From positions 1 through 55,763 of the forward strand of contig RECP01000054.1 in assembly GCA_007693945.1 (NCBI GenBank): a stretch of DNA of 55,763 bases, written 5' to 3'. A model generated the notes under the pieces. That model had not been told where the DNA came from, ran no database searches, and saw only the letters and a list, made by a program, of their open reading frames with translations. The DNA is from Spirochaetaceae bacterium (lineage in GTDB: Bacteria; Spirochaetota; Spirochaetia; DSM-27196; PWMO01). Made by a program: the position numbers and the translations under genes. Positions 18,298-26,875 of the stretch are shown here, piece by piece. Numbering within the stretch: position 1 is the stretch's first letter; every line of letters begins with the position of its first letter.

Positions 18298-19568
18298 CAC
18301 AGCCCCACTGTGGCCAGATAGATTTCCGCGGGACCGGAGATCGTGTACTCGGTTTCGTCGGCTGTGATCATCACAGACTCACCGCGGCCGATAGTCCGGC
18401 AGCACGTCGGGGAGCAAAACCGCGCGTGACCGCGACGGCAGAGGGCGATCTCGGGCCGCTCCGGGCGCTGTTGAACGACGGAATCATCGGTTTCAATCTC
18501 CAGCCGCTGCAGTCGGAACTCGTCCGCCGGTGCCGCATAGTCCCACTGCCGACCGGCTACGACGCCGTTGCGACTGTGCAGTACGCGAGGCGCAGGCTCA
18601 TGCAGCAGACGCGGACCGCAAGCCGAGGCATCCAGGATTCTCAGCAACTCAACAACGTCGACCGCTTTGCTGGTGAGGCCGCCGCGCAACACGTTGTTGG
18701 AGTTTGCCATCAACTCAACGGCGCAACCGCGCAGATAACTGTGCGGAGTTCCGGCACCAATGTAGAGCGCTTGTCCCGGGGCAAGCGTGAAGAGCTGCAG
18801 GAACAGCGGCGCCAGCGCGCCGCGATCAGCGGGGTACTGGGATGCCAGCGTCATCACCCAGCGATAGCGCGCATCCGCCGGCCGCGGCGGACCATCGATT
18901 ACGCGTGACAGCTCGGCGTCGCGCCTTTGCGCCAGACGCAGCGCCGCCGACATGAGCGGATCGGACTGATCAGCCGGGTAGTTCAGAACTGTCTGCAGGA
19001 ACGCTCTGTGTGCCGCGGATTCCTGATCACTCGACCGCAGCGCGTCGAGTAGCGGGGCCGCAGCCGACACGGCGAGCTCCGGCTCGGTGAACTCGCGGTA
19101 AATCTGATCGACTCTGCGGAATCCGCACAGACCCCAGAACTCCTCCAGCGCGCAGAGCAGCTCCGGCTTATGATTTGGATCCTTGTAATTGCGCCGCGGA
19201 TCGTCAGGCGCCAGGCCCGCCCGGTTCTCGCGCGCATAGCCCGCCTCTGCATCGCGGCGTGACGGGTGCACTTGAATCGACAGCGCGCGCTGCGCCGCGA
19301 GCACCTTGAACAGAAACGGCAATCGAGCGCCGAAACGCCGCACGGTGGAATCTCCGAGCACTGCGACAGGATTATCGCTGATCAACTGTGCCAGACTGAT
19401 CTCACGGCCGTCGCGATCCACCCGGGAAGGGCCGTCGGGATGAGTTCCCATCCACAGCTCGGCCACCGGTTCTCCGCCGGGGTTGTCCAGTCCGAGCAGG
19501 CGCGGTATTGTCGTCGGTGAGCCCCAGGCGTAACGCTGCACACTGTTCTTCATGAGGTAGAAAGGCAT
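18297..19568 (-). CDS. manA: Mannose-6-phosphate isomerase, class I
   Basis: A 423-residue type I phosphomannose isomerase that interconverts mannose-6-P and fructose-6-P. Visible features are QRYAWGS, ELWMGTHPDGPS, FLFKVLAAQRALSIQVHPSR with zinc ligands, NHKPELLCALEEFWGLCG with the zinc His and Glu, and PGQALYIGAGTPHSYLRGCAVELMANSNNVLRGG with the last zinc His. The ATG at 19568 is chosen because an upstream in-frame ATG (19580) lies inside the -10 box. Its stop overlaps yaiI. Confidence 0.92.
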   Translation of the reverse strand: MPFYLMKNSVQRYAWGSPTTIPRLLGLDNPGGEPVAELWMGTHPDGPSRVDRDGREISLAQLISDNPVAVLGDSTVRRFGARLPFLFKVLAAQRALSIQVHPSRRDAEAGYARENRAGLAPDDPRRNYKDPNHKPELLCALEEFWGLCGFRRVDQIYREFTEPELAVSAAAPLLDALRSSDQESAAHRAFLQTVLNYPADQSDPLMSAALRLAQRRDAELSRVIDGPPRPADARYRWVMTLASQYPADRGALAPLFLQLFTLAPGQALYIGAGTPHSYLRGCAVELMANSNNVLRGGLTSKAVDVVELLRILDASACGPRLLHEPAPRVLHSRNGVVAGRQWDYAAPADEFRLQRLEIETDDSVVQQRPERPEIALCRRGHARFCSPTCCRTIGRGESVMITADETEYTISGPAEIYLATVGL

Positions 19569-19578
19569 CGCAGTTCTC

Positions 19579-19607
19579 ATCGTATTGCGAGCACGGGCGC
19601 GGGTCAA
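19579..19607 (-). promoter_or_regulatory. manA promoter, near-leaderless configuration
   Basis: Minus strand: TTGACC (19602-19607), exactly 17 bp, TACGAT (19579-19584), then 10 nt to the manA ATG. The predicted leader is only a few bases, with no Shine-Dalgarno. Confidence 0.6.
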
Positions 19608-19648
19608 TCGCGTGATCGGCCATCCGAATGCACTCCGTGCGGCGGCAA

Positions 19649-19678
19649 TTGGCAGGTCCGCAGCGGATCACTTATACT
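19649..19678 (+). promoter_or_regulatory. galK promoter
   Basis: TTGGCA (19649-19654), an 18-bp spacer and TATACT (19673-19678). The expected leader of about 25 nt contains GAGG at 19698-19701, so this gene uses ordinary initiation. Confidence 0.6.
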
Positions 19679-19708
19679 GGGCCGCGATCGTTACGTTGAG
19701 GAAACAGC

Positions 19709-21046
19709 ATGATGGATAACACCGAACTGCGATCGTGGCCGCTGCAGCAGCAGTTGACGACGCTCTACGGCCCGCTTCGCCGCCGGCCGGCGGCGAAGCG
19801 GCTCAGCACGCTGCTGGCGCGCTTCAGAGAGCTCTACGGACGCCTGGATGCGCGCGATCTGGTGATATCGGCTCCGGGACGCACCGAGCTGGCGGGCAAT
19901 CACACCGACCACAATCACGGGCGGGTGATTGCCGCCGCGGTGGATCTCGATGTGCTCGGTGTGATACACCCGCGCGGCGACCGTACGGTCCGCATTCACT
20001 CTGAAGGCTATCGCGGGGAGTTTGTGCTCGAGCTCGACGATCTGTTGCCGCGCGAGCAAGAGCGAGGCCGTTTTGAGGCACTGGTACGCGGTGTCGCCGC
20101 CGGACTTGCGGATGCCGGCTTCGCGATCGACGGCTTTGACTGCTGCATGCACAGTACGGTAGGCGCAGGATCCGGGCTGAGCTCTTCAGCGGCGGTCGAG
20201 GTCTTCACGGTCGCCGCGTTGTGCTGCGCTGCCGGTACGCGGCCGCCGAAACCCGCCCAGTCGGCGCTGATAGCGCAACGCGCCGAGAACCATTTCTTCG
20301 GCAAGCCGTGCGGACTCATGGATCAGCTGGCATGCTCACACGGCGGCGCGATTGCGATTGACTTCGCCCCGGCGGCGGAACTGGCGATAACCCCGCTGCG
20401 TTTTACCCCACGCGAGGCGGGGTATGAGCTGCTGGTAGTGGAAAGCGGCGCCGACCACGATGACCTTACCGAGGAGTACGCCGCGGTGCCGGCAGAGATG
20501 CGCGCCGTTGCGGCACTGCTGGGGGCCGGCACACTGCGGTCCGTGCCCTGCACGACCTTCTTTGAAGCGATCCCGCAGCTTCGCAACCGGCTCCACGAAC
20601 GGCCCATTCTGCGCGCAATGCACTATTTTGAGGAAAACCGGCGCGTGCAGCGCCAGGTCAGCGCACTCGAAGCCGGCGACTTCGCGGCATTCCTGGAACT
20701 GGTCAGGCAGTCGGGAAGCTCCTCCTGGCGTCTCCTGCAGAACTGTACTACGGCGTCACACGGCAAGCGTCAGCAGCTGGCGCTGGCGCTGGCGCTCAGC
20801 GAACAGATCATACCCGAAGGGGCATGGCGCGTTCACGGCGGCGGATTTGCGGGCACCATGCAAGCATACGTTCCTCAACACCGGTTGGACGACTACGTGA
20901 GCGAAATCGGCCGCGTCTTCGGCGTGCGGGCGGCCACCACGCTGAGCATTCGGGAGTACGGGCCGGTAGTGCTGGGTTCCGCGCTCGATGTACAGCAGGC
21001 GCTTGAGTCGCTGCCGGCCTTCGAAGAAGACCGGGTGCAGCCATAG
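19709..21046 (+). CDS. galK: Galactokinase
   Basis: A 445-residue GHMP-family kinase of the Leloir pathway, converting galactose to galactose-1-phosphate. The galactokinase signature APGRTELAGNHTDHNHG is at about 55-71, the ATP-binding GAGSGLSSSAAVEV starts at about 152, CGLMDQLACSHGG holds the catalytic Asp, and WRVHGGGFAGTMQAYVP is the third GHMP motif. It is somewhat longer than E. coli GalK (382), with an N-terminal ~45-residue extension before motif 1. The ATG at 19709 has GAGG 8 nt upstream; an in-frame ATG follows directly. No galT or galE lies nearby. Confidence 0.92.
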   Translation: MMDNTELRSWPLQQQLTTLYGPLRRRPAAKRLSTLLARFRELYGRLDARDLVISAPGRTELAGNHTDHNHGRVIAAAVDLDVLGVIHPRGDRTVRIHSEGYRGEFVLELDDLLPREQERGRFEALVRGVAAGLADAGFAIDGFDCCMHSTVGAGSGLSSSAAVEVFTVAALCCAAGTRPPKPAQSALIAQRAENHFFGKPCGLMDQLACSHGGAIAIDFAPAAELAITPLRFTPREAGYELLVVESGADHDDLTEEYAAVPAEMRAVAALLGAGTLRSVPCTTFFEAIPQLRNRLHERPILRAMHYFEENRRVQRQVSALEAGDFAAFLELVRQSGSSSWRLLQNCTTASHGKRQQLALALALSEQIIPEGAWRVHGGGFAGTMQAYVPQHRLDDYVSEIGRVFGVRAATTLSIREYGPVVLGSALDVQQALESLPAFEEDRVQP

Positions 21047-21093
21047 AAGGCCGTTGCGCACGGTCCGCTTCGCAGCGCATACGGCAGTGCGGA

Positions 21094-21122
21094 TTGAAAT
21101 TCGTGCCGTGAGCAGATATGCT
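21094..21122 (+). promoter_or_regulatory. pfp promoter
   Basis: TTGAAA (21094-21099), exactly 17 bp, TATGCT (21117-21122). The short predicted leader begins at about 21129 and contains only GAGGAGTTCCAC before the ATG, so the Shine-Dalgarno sits at the very 5' end of the mRNA. Confidence 0.6.
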
Positions 21123-21141
21123 GTCAGGCGAGGAGTTCCAC

Positions 21142-22803
21142 ATGAGCACACATTCTCCATTACAGGTAGCGCGTTACGCATATGTGCCCAGGCTGCCGCC
21201 GGTACTGCGGCGGCCGATCGGTACCGTTGTCGCACGGCTCGGTGATCCTACCGAAGCCGCCTCGGATCGCGAAGGGCTGAAGCAGCTGTTCCCCCACACC
21301 TACGGCGCGCCGATTGCAGGACTTGTCGAGGGCACCAATGAGCAGTGCGGCGCCGAACGCACCGTGGGAGTCGTTCTTTCCGGGGGACAGGCTCCCGGTG
21401 GCCACAACGTCATCTCCGGTCTGTTTGACGGTCTCAAAGCCGCCAACCCACAGTCGACCCTGCTGGGATTCCTGGGCGGACCGTCCGGTATCACGAACAA
21501 CAAGGCAATCGAGATTACCGAGTCACTGCTGGCCGAATACCGCAACACCGGCGGTTTCGACGTGATCGGATCGGGTCGCACCAAGATCGAAACCGACGAG
21601 CAGTTCGAAGCGGTTGCCGCAACCTGTGAGAAGCGGAACATCGACGCGATTGTGGTGATAGGGGGAGACGACTCGAATACCAACGCCGCGGTGCTCGCCG
21701 AGTACTTTCTGGCGCACAATATGCGCACACAGGTCGTCGGCGTGCCCAAAACCATCGACGGCGACTTGAAGAACGACTACATCGAAACCTCGTTTGGATT
21801 CGACACCGCCACCAAGACCTACTCGGAGCTGATTGGCAATATCGAACGCGACGCCAATTCGGCCCGCAAGTACTGGCACTTCATTAAACTGATGGGTCGT
21901 TCGGCATCGCATATCGCGCTGGAGTGCGCGCTTCAGACCCAACCGAACATCTGTCTGGTCTCCGAGGAAGTGGCGGCAAAACGGCAGACCCTCGATCAGG
22001 TAGTGGCCGAGATCTGCGAGGTAGTCGCGAAGCGGGCCGAGGCGGGCAACAACTTCGGCGTGGCGCTGATACCCGAGGGGCTGATCGAGTTCATCCCCGA
22101 GATGGGCCGGTTGATCAGCTGCATAAACGACATTCTGGCAAAGAACGCCGACGCGTTCGGGGCGTTGTCGGACGCCGAAGCGCAGAGGGAGTTTGTCGGC
22201 ACTCGCCTGGATACCGATTCGGCACACGTCTTCGGGTTGCTGCCCAAGGGAATCCAGGCGCAGTTACTGGTTGACCGCGACCCGCACGGTAACGTTCAGG
22301 TCTCGCGGATTGAGACCGAGAAGCTGCTGATGGAAATGGTGGAGCAGAAGCTCGCCGTGAAGAGGGAAGAAGGTGCCTACAAGGGCAAGTTCAGCGCATT
22401 GAGCCACTTCTTCGGCTACGAGGGGCGCTGCGCTTTTCCGTCAAACTTCGACGCGGACTACTGCTACTCGCTCGGATACACGGCGTGCGTGCTGATTGCC
22501 AACGGCCTCACCGGCTACATCGCCGCCGTACGCAACCTGGCACAGCCATCTGAACAGTGGACTGCCGCGGGGATTCCGATAACCATGATGATGAACATGG
22601 AGCAGCGCCACGGATCCCGCAAGCCGGTGATCAGGAAAGCTCTGGTGGAGCTGGACGCCGCGCCATTCAAGGCGTTTGCCGCTGAACGCGAAACGTGGGC
22701 CCTGACCGCCAGCTACGTCTTTCCGGGGGCGATTCAGTATTTTGGCCCGGATGAAGTCTGCAATCAACCGACTCAGACGCTCAAGCTGGAACATCACCGC
22801 TGA
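21142..22803 (+). CDS. pfp: PPi-dependent 6-phosphofructokinase, long (beta) form
   Basis: A 553-residue pyrophosphate-dependent phosphofructokinase of the plant-beta/spirochaete type. It reversibly phosphorylates fructose-6-phosphate with PPi. Key marks are [28 protein letters not shown] (the GGDD typical of PPi enzymes, in place of GGDGS), [11 protein letters not shown] (TIDGD catalytic Asp), [36 protein letters not shown] and FGYEGRC. The ATG at 21142 has GAGGAG 6 nt upstream; an in-frame upstream ATG lies within the -10. Together with glk, manA and the nearby PfkB kinase it suggests PPi-saving glycolysis. Confidence 0.93.
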   Translation: MSTHSPLQVARYAYVPRLPPVLRRPIGTVVARLGDPTEAASDREGLKQLFPHTYGAPIAGLVEGTNEQCGAERTVGVVLSGGQAPGGHNVISGLFDGLKAANPQSTLLGFLGGPSGITNNKAIEITESLLAEYRNTGGFDVIGSGRTKIETDEQFEAVAATCEKRNIDAIVVIGGDDSNTNAAVLAEYFLAHNMRTQVVGVPKTIDGDLKNDYIETSFGFDTATKTYSELIGNIERDANSARKYWHFIKLMGRSASHIALECALQTQPNICLVSEEVAAKRQTLDQVVAEICEVVAKRAEAGNNFGVALIPEGLIEFIPEMGRLISCINDILAKNADAFGALSDAEAQREFVGTRLDTDSAHVFGLLPKGIQAQLLVDRDPHGNVQVSRIETEKLLMEMVEQKLAVKREEGAYKGKFSALSHFFGYEGRCAFPSNFDADYCYSLGYTACVLIANGLTGYIAAVRNLAQPSEQWTAAGIPITMMMNMEQRHGSRKPVIRKALVELDAAPFKAFAAERETWALTASYVFPGAIQYFGPDEVCNQPTQTLKLEHHR

Positions 22804-22811
22804 CCCGTCAC

Positions 22812-22839
22812 GCGGGCGTGCCGGTCACGGGCAGCCCGC
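22812..22839. terminator. Stem-loop between convergent pfp and PfkB-kinase genes
   Basis: GCGGGC-g-TGCC pairs with GGCA-GCCCGC around a 7-nt loop, giving a 10-bp GC-rich stem with one bulge. It begins 9 nt after the pfp stop and ends 3 nt before the convergent gene's stop. The T-content after the stem on the plus strand is weak (ggttatt), so termination is probable but not certain. Confidence 0.5.
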
Positions 22840-22841
22840 GG

Positions 22842-23816
22842 TTATTCAATGCGTTGCGTCTCCACGCTGCAGTGTGCCCTCACCCAGTCGAGGTCTGCCG
22901 GCTCGACGTGCCCCGGTTTGCGGTTCATGCAGTTGGCTGTTCCGGCGCTGACGCCCTCGACTACGGCCGCCCGCAGAAGATCGGCATCAGTCAAGCGCTG
23001 ATGGAAACTGTTGCCGGATCGATGGACGCTGGCAATGATACCGCCGGCAGCCGAATCTCCGCTGCCTATCGGGTTGACCGCGGTGACCGCCGGAGGGCTG
23101 ACACGTACCACAGCGCTGCCATTGAAGCCCTCGGCACCGCGGCTGCCGTGCGTGATCACAATCCAGCGCAGACCGTAGCGCGCGATCAGGCTACGGTAGG
23201 CCGCCACGCGTTCGGCAAGACTATCCACAGGCATGCCCGTAAGCTCGGCGAACTCTTCCCGGTTGATCTTGAGAATCTCCGGTCCGGCTTCCAGCGCCAG
23301 CCGGCCGTGCGTGTGGTAGGAGTCCAGAATAACCGGTACCGCGACCTCACGTGCGGCGGCTACAAACGAGCGGTAACAGTCATCGGTCTCGCCGGTCATG
23401 GCGGTACCGCAGATTGCGAGCATTGAAGCCCGGCCGACGCGTCCAAACAGCAACGCGTGACCGCGATCTCGCTCGGCGGAGCTGATCGGCGGAGCGGGCT
23501 CGGTAAGCTCGGTCATTACCGAGTCCGGTTCTTCTATCAGGGTTGTACAGGTTCTGGTCTCACGTTCGATTTCGGTAGAGCGAAGGGTTATGCCGTCCGC
23601 CCGACACGCGGCGGCAAACTTCTGCCCGTTGGCTCCGCCGACATAGGCGTGCAGTTCGTGGGGCACACCGTAGCGCACCAGCACCCGGCACGCGTTGGAA
23701 CCCTTCCCCGCGGCCGACTCTTTGACTTCAGCGATCCGGTTCACTGCGCCACGCGTTATACTGCCAAGCCAGTACGTTTTCTGCCATGCACTGTTCTGCC
23801 CGACTACAATGACCAT
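22842..23816 (-). CDS. PfkB-family sugar-phosphate kinase (1-phosphofructokinase/tagatose-6-phosphate kinase type)
   Basis: A 324-residue ribokinase-superfamily kinase. AAGKGSNACRVLVRYG near residues 36-51 is the first PfkB signature and NPIGSGDSAAGGII, near 240, the second, with the catalytic Asp in GSGD. ITHGSRGAEGF precedes it. The arrangement best fits the 1-phosphofructokinase/tagatose-6-phosphate kinase branch (LacC/FruK). The precise substrate is unresolved. The ATG at 23816 lacks a Shine-Dalgarno and lies 8 nt after a candidate -10. It stands alone, convergent with pfp. Confidence 0.8.
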   Translation of the reverse strand: MVIVVGQNSAWQKTYWLGSITRGAVNRIAEVKESAAGKGSNACRVLVRYGVPHELHAYVGGANGQKFAAACRADGITLRSTEIERETRTCTTLIEEPDSVMTELTEPAPPISSAERDRGHALLFGRVGRASMLAICGTAMTGETDDCYRSFVAAAREVAVPVILDSYHTHGRLALEAGPEILKINREEFAELTGMPVDSLAERVAAYRSLIARYGLRWIVITHGSRGAEGFNGSAVVRVSPPAVTAVNPIGSGDSAAGGIIASVHRSGNSFHQRLTDADLLRAAVVEGVSAGTANCMNRKPGHVEPADLDWVRAHCSVETQRIE

Positions 23817-23824
23817 GCGTGAGT

Positions 23825-23852
23825 TGTATCACATGCGAAGGCGCAGATGCAA
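23825..23852 (-). promoter_or_regulatory. Candidate promoter of the PfkB-kinase gene, leaderless configuration
   Basis: Minus strand: TTGCAT (23847-23852), 16 bp, GATACA (23825-23830), then 8 nt to the ATG at 23816. Both boxes are moderate matches; the spacing to the start codon repeats that of glk and the DAHP synthase gene. Confidence 0.4.
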
Positions 23853-23880
23853 ACAGAACAGCGTCGCGCCCCGGCGTTGC

Positions 23881-25422
23881 TCACTCGAGCCGGCTCAGGT
23901 GCGAGTACACCGACACCAGCGAGTCGTACGCCTCGTTGAAGACCGGGTAGAGGCGCGCGTACTGCTCGTGGCGCTCCGGACTTGGCTCGATCACATGCTC
24001 GACGGGGTTGAACGACTTAACGTCGCCGAAACCGCCAAACGCACCGATGCCGACCCCGGCACACAGCGCAGCCCCCATGGAGGTAGCGTCCTCCACGTAG
24101 CGCGGCACCAGGATCCGCGCGTTCCAGATGTCTGCCAGAATCTGAAGCCATGTCCGGTTTTGCGCCCCGCCCCCGATAGCGATAATCTCTTCGAATGCAT
24201 CAGTGGTACGGAAGACATCCAGAATCACGCGCAGGTTGAATCCCACCCCTTCGAGCACCGAGCGGATCACGTCGGCGGCCGTATGCGTGGCCCCGAGTCC
24301 CACGAACGCTCCGCGTGCGTCCGGATTCCAGCGCGGACTCCGTTCTCCCATCAGATAAGGCAGGAACAGCAGATTGGCGGCACCCGGCCTTGAGTCTGCG
24401 ACCGCGCCGGTCAGGGCCGTATCAAGATCGTCACCGGCCTGACAGCCGGTCAGCTGGTTGAACTCCCGGATCCGGTCGCGCAGCCATGCGTAGGAGAATC
24501 CGGCGCTCTGCATGGTCCCGCACGGAGAGTACATCGTCCCGTCAATGTGCACCCAGTTGAATGTCCGCAGGTGCGGATCGAACACCGGATGCTCGGACGC
24601 CGTTGCGATCCATGATGATGTTCCGATTACGACGTAGGCGCTGCCCGGTTCAACCACGGTGGCCCCTGTCGCGGCACAGACCCCGTCACCGCCACCGACA
24701 ATAACCGGCGTTCCCTCGGTCAGACCGGTGGCGCGCGCCGCTTCGGCACTCACCGTACCCGCCCGATGGGTGGACGGAAACGCATCCGGCAGCATCGACA
24801 TATCAATACCCAGTGCGGCGGCAATAGCGGGAGACCATTTCCTGGCTTCGATGTCAAAAAGGTTTGTTCCGCAGGCATCCGAATAGTCGGTGACGAACTC
24901 GCCGGTGAGACGCTGGATGATGAAATCCTTGGTCTGCAGCGTCTTGAACGTACGTTTATACAGATCCGGCTGATTGTCCTGCACCCAGCGCAGTTTGGTT
25001 CCGGAATAGGACGAGCTTATGCGATGGCCGGTGATCCGGTAGACCTGCTGCATGCCGAGTGCCTGTTCCAGCAACTCGGCCTGCCGCCCCGAACGCATGT
25101 CGGCCCATATAATCGCGGGGCGCAGCGCAATACCGCTGCGGTCAACCGGCAGGCAGCCCATCATCTGTGCGCTGAAACTGACCGCGGCAACCTCGGCTGA
25201 ACCGACTTCGGCACCGGCAAGCAGTTGGCGGGTAGACTCACACACGGCCGTCCACCACTGCTCGGGATCCTGTTCCGCATAGCCCGGGCGCGGATAGCTG
25301 GTATCGTAAGCGTGTTCATGTGCGGCGACGCGCCGTCCGTCAAGCGAATAGAGTACGGCCTTGTTGCCGCTGGTGCCCAGATCATGAGCCAGCAGATAAC
25401 GATCACCATGTCCCTTTTTCAT
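23881..25422 (-). CDS. FGGY-family carbohydrate kinase (xylulokinase-like)
   Basis: A 513-residue FGGY kinase with the two actin-like domains. The first phosphate loop is AHDLGTSGNKAVLYS, FSAQMMGCLPVD holds the substrate loop, VGGGDGVCAATGATVVEPG has the catalytic Asp, and AIGGGAQNRTWLQILADI is the adenosine motif. It phosphorylates an as yet unidentified sugar or polyol. It is the last gene of the ABC-transporter operon that starts with the binding protein at 29567, so its substrate is likely the imported sugar. The start ATG is preceded by GGGGGTG. The sequence resembles xylulokinases most, but specificity in FGGY kinases does not follow from similarity. Confidence 0.85.
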   Translation of the reverse strand: MKKGHGDRYLLAHDLGTSGNKAVLYSLDGRRVAAHEHAYDTSYPRPGYAEQDPEQWWTAVCESTRQLLAGAEVGSAEVAAVSFSAQMMGCLPVDRSGIALRPAIIWADMRSGRQAELLEQALGMQQVYRITGHRISSSYSGTKLRWVQDNQPDLYKRTFKTLQTKDFIIQRLTGEFVTDYSDACGTNLFDIEARKWSPAIAAALGIDMSMLPDAFPSTHRAGTVSAEAARATGLTEGTPVIVGGGDGVCAATGATVVEPGSAYVVIGTSSWIATASEHPVFDPHLRTFNWVHIDGTMYSPCGTMQSAGFSYAWLRDRIREFNQLTGCQAGDDLDTALTGAVADSRPGAANLLFLPYLMGERSPRWNPDARGAFVGLGATHTAADVIRSVLEGVGFNLRVILDVFRTTDAFEEIIAIGGGAQNRTWLQILADIWNARILVPRYVEDATSMGAALCAGVGIGAFGGFGDVKSFNPVEHVIEPSPERHEQYARLYPVFNEAYDSLVSVYSHLSRLE

Positions 25423-25490
25423 AAGACACCCCCAACCGTGAGCCGAGATCAGATGTCAACTCTATCACGAGCCTCTACCACGCGCGCGTC

Positions 25491-25814
25491 TTAGCGGGCG
25501 ATATGCTCTACGGTGTAGATGTGGATCAACTCCGATGAAAACTTCCTGGCGTCGGCCACAGCTGCCTCAGCTTCCGGCGAGGCGAAGTCCGCTTTCATCT
25601 CCTCGATGGAATCCCACCACAGCTCCGCTGTACCGTCGAACGGCAGCTGCCCTTCAATCTCCTGATACTCCTCGGAAGCGATGTTGATCCGGTAACCTTT
25701 GAGGTTCTTGAACTTGAGCGTGAAGGACGCGTGTTCGTCCACCCAGCGGCGCTTGAGATCCTCCAGGCTCATCCCCGGTTTAGCCTTCAGCAGCGCAATC
25801 AGTTTGATTCCCAT
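25491..25814 (-). CDS. EthD-type dimeric alpha/beta-barrel protein
   Basis: A 107-residue ferredoxin-like-fold protein (KLIALLKAKPGMSLEDLKRRWVDEH is the EthD-like opening, AELWWDSIEEMKADF the second repeat). GGAGGCAGGG precedes the ATG. EthD proteins have mixed or unknown roles. Its location between a sugar permease and a sugar kinase suggests a small sugar-modifying protein such as a mutarotase, as with the similarly folded RhaM, but the sequence does not prove this. Confidence 0.75.
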   Translation of the reverse strand: MGIKLIALLKAKPGMSLEDLKRRWVDEHASFTLKFKNLKGYRINIASEEYQEIEGQLPFDGTAELWWDSIEEMKADFASPEAEAAVADARKFSSELIHIYTVEHIAR

Positions 25815-25855
25815 CCCTGCCTCCTGTAGTGTGTATACGCCTATGGTGACACCGG

Positions 25856-26845
25856 CTACTCGCTGCGTCCCTTGTTCATCTGGTCAATCATGACGGCTAC
25901 AACAACCAGTACGCCAATCAATACCTGCAGCACAAACGGATTCACACCCAGCAGGTTGCCACCGTTTCGAATGGTAGCGATGATCATCGCGCCGACGACG
26001 GTACCGATAATCGTACCCTCACCACCCATAAGGCTGGCACCGCCGACAACCGCGGCGGCGATTGCGTCGAGCTCGTACATCTGACCGGCCGTAGGCACGC
26101 CGTTGGCCAGCCGCGAGGTCATCATCAGCCCGCCAACTGCCGCCATGAAGCCGCTAACCATGTACACACCGTAGGTATTGAGCCGGATATTGATGCCGCT
26201 GAGTCGGGCGGCTTCACGATTGCTGCCGATGGCAAACACATTGCGGCCGAACCGTGAGAACTGCGTCACCATGATCGATGCAATAATCAGCAGCAGCCAG
26301 ACGAAGAAGAGTGCCGGCAGTCCGACGATGGTAATTTGCGCAAACTGCACGAATGGCCGGGGCAGGCCGGTCACCATGCGGGCGCCGGAAACCAGCATTG
26401 TCAGACCGCGCGCAGCGGTCATCATGCCGAGTGTTGCCACAAACGGCGGTACGCGCCCCTCGTGGATTGCAATTCCGTTCACCAGCCCCAGAAGCGCTCC
26501 CAGAGCCAGGGCCACGATCACCGCCAAGACGATCGGGGTGCCGCCGACCATCAGCAGGGCGCCACTGATGCCGGCAAACGCCAGGACCGAGCCGACCGAG
26601 AGATCTATTCCACCGGAGATAATCACGTAGGTCATTCCAAGCGAAACCACACCGATTGTCGCGGTCTGGCGCACCAGATTGCGCAGGTTCTGGACGGTGA
26701 AGAACCGCGGAGTCAGAATGCTCAGCACGATGCAGAACACAACGAAGATGAGTATCAGTGTCGCTTCTTTTGGAAGCGCCGCTATGACGCGCCTGCCGAG
26801 TCCAGCCGAACCAGGCTTTGATTCCGACTTCGTCTTCTCAACCAT
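25856..26845 (-). CDS. Ribose-type sugar ABC transporter permease
   Basis: A 329-residue polytopic inner-membrane protein of the RbsC/XylH/AraH family. About 8-10 hydrophobic segments are visible. Conserved pieces include LRNLVRQTATIGVVSLGMTYVIISGGIDLSVGS, GSNREAARLSGINIRLNTYGVYMVSG and AVVGGASLMGGEGTIIGTVVGAMI. GAGGGGG precedes the ATG. It pairs with the ATPase 30 bp upstream in the same operon. Confidence 0.9.
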   Translation of the reverse strand: MVEKTKSESKPGSAGLGRRVIAALPKEATLILIFVVFCIVLSILTPRFFTVQNLRNLVRQTATIGVVSLGMTYVIISGGIDLSVGSVLAFAGISGALLMVGGTPIVLAVIVALALGALLGLVNGIAIHEGRVPPFVATLGMMTAARGLTMLVSGARMVTGLPRPFVQFAQITIVGLPALFFVWLLLIIASIMVTQFSRFGRNVFAIGSNREAARLSGINIRLNTYGVYMVSGFMAAVGGLMMTSRLANGVPTAGQMYELDAIAAAVVGGASLMGGEGTIIGTVVGAMIIATIRNGGNLLGVNPFVLQVLIGVLVVVAVMIDQMNKGRSE

Positions 26846-26875
26846 GTTTCCCCCTCAGGTCTGCGCATTGCGGTC

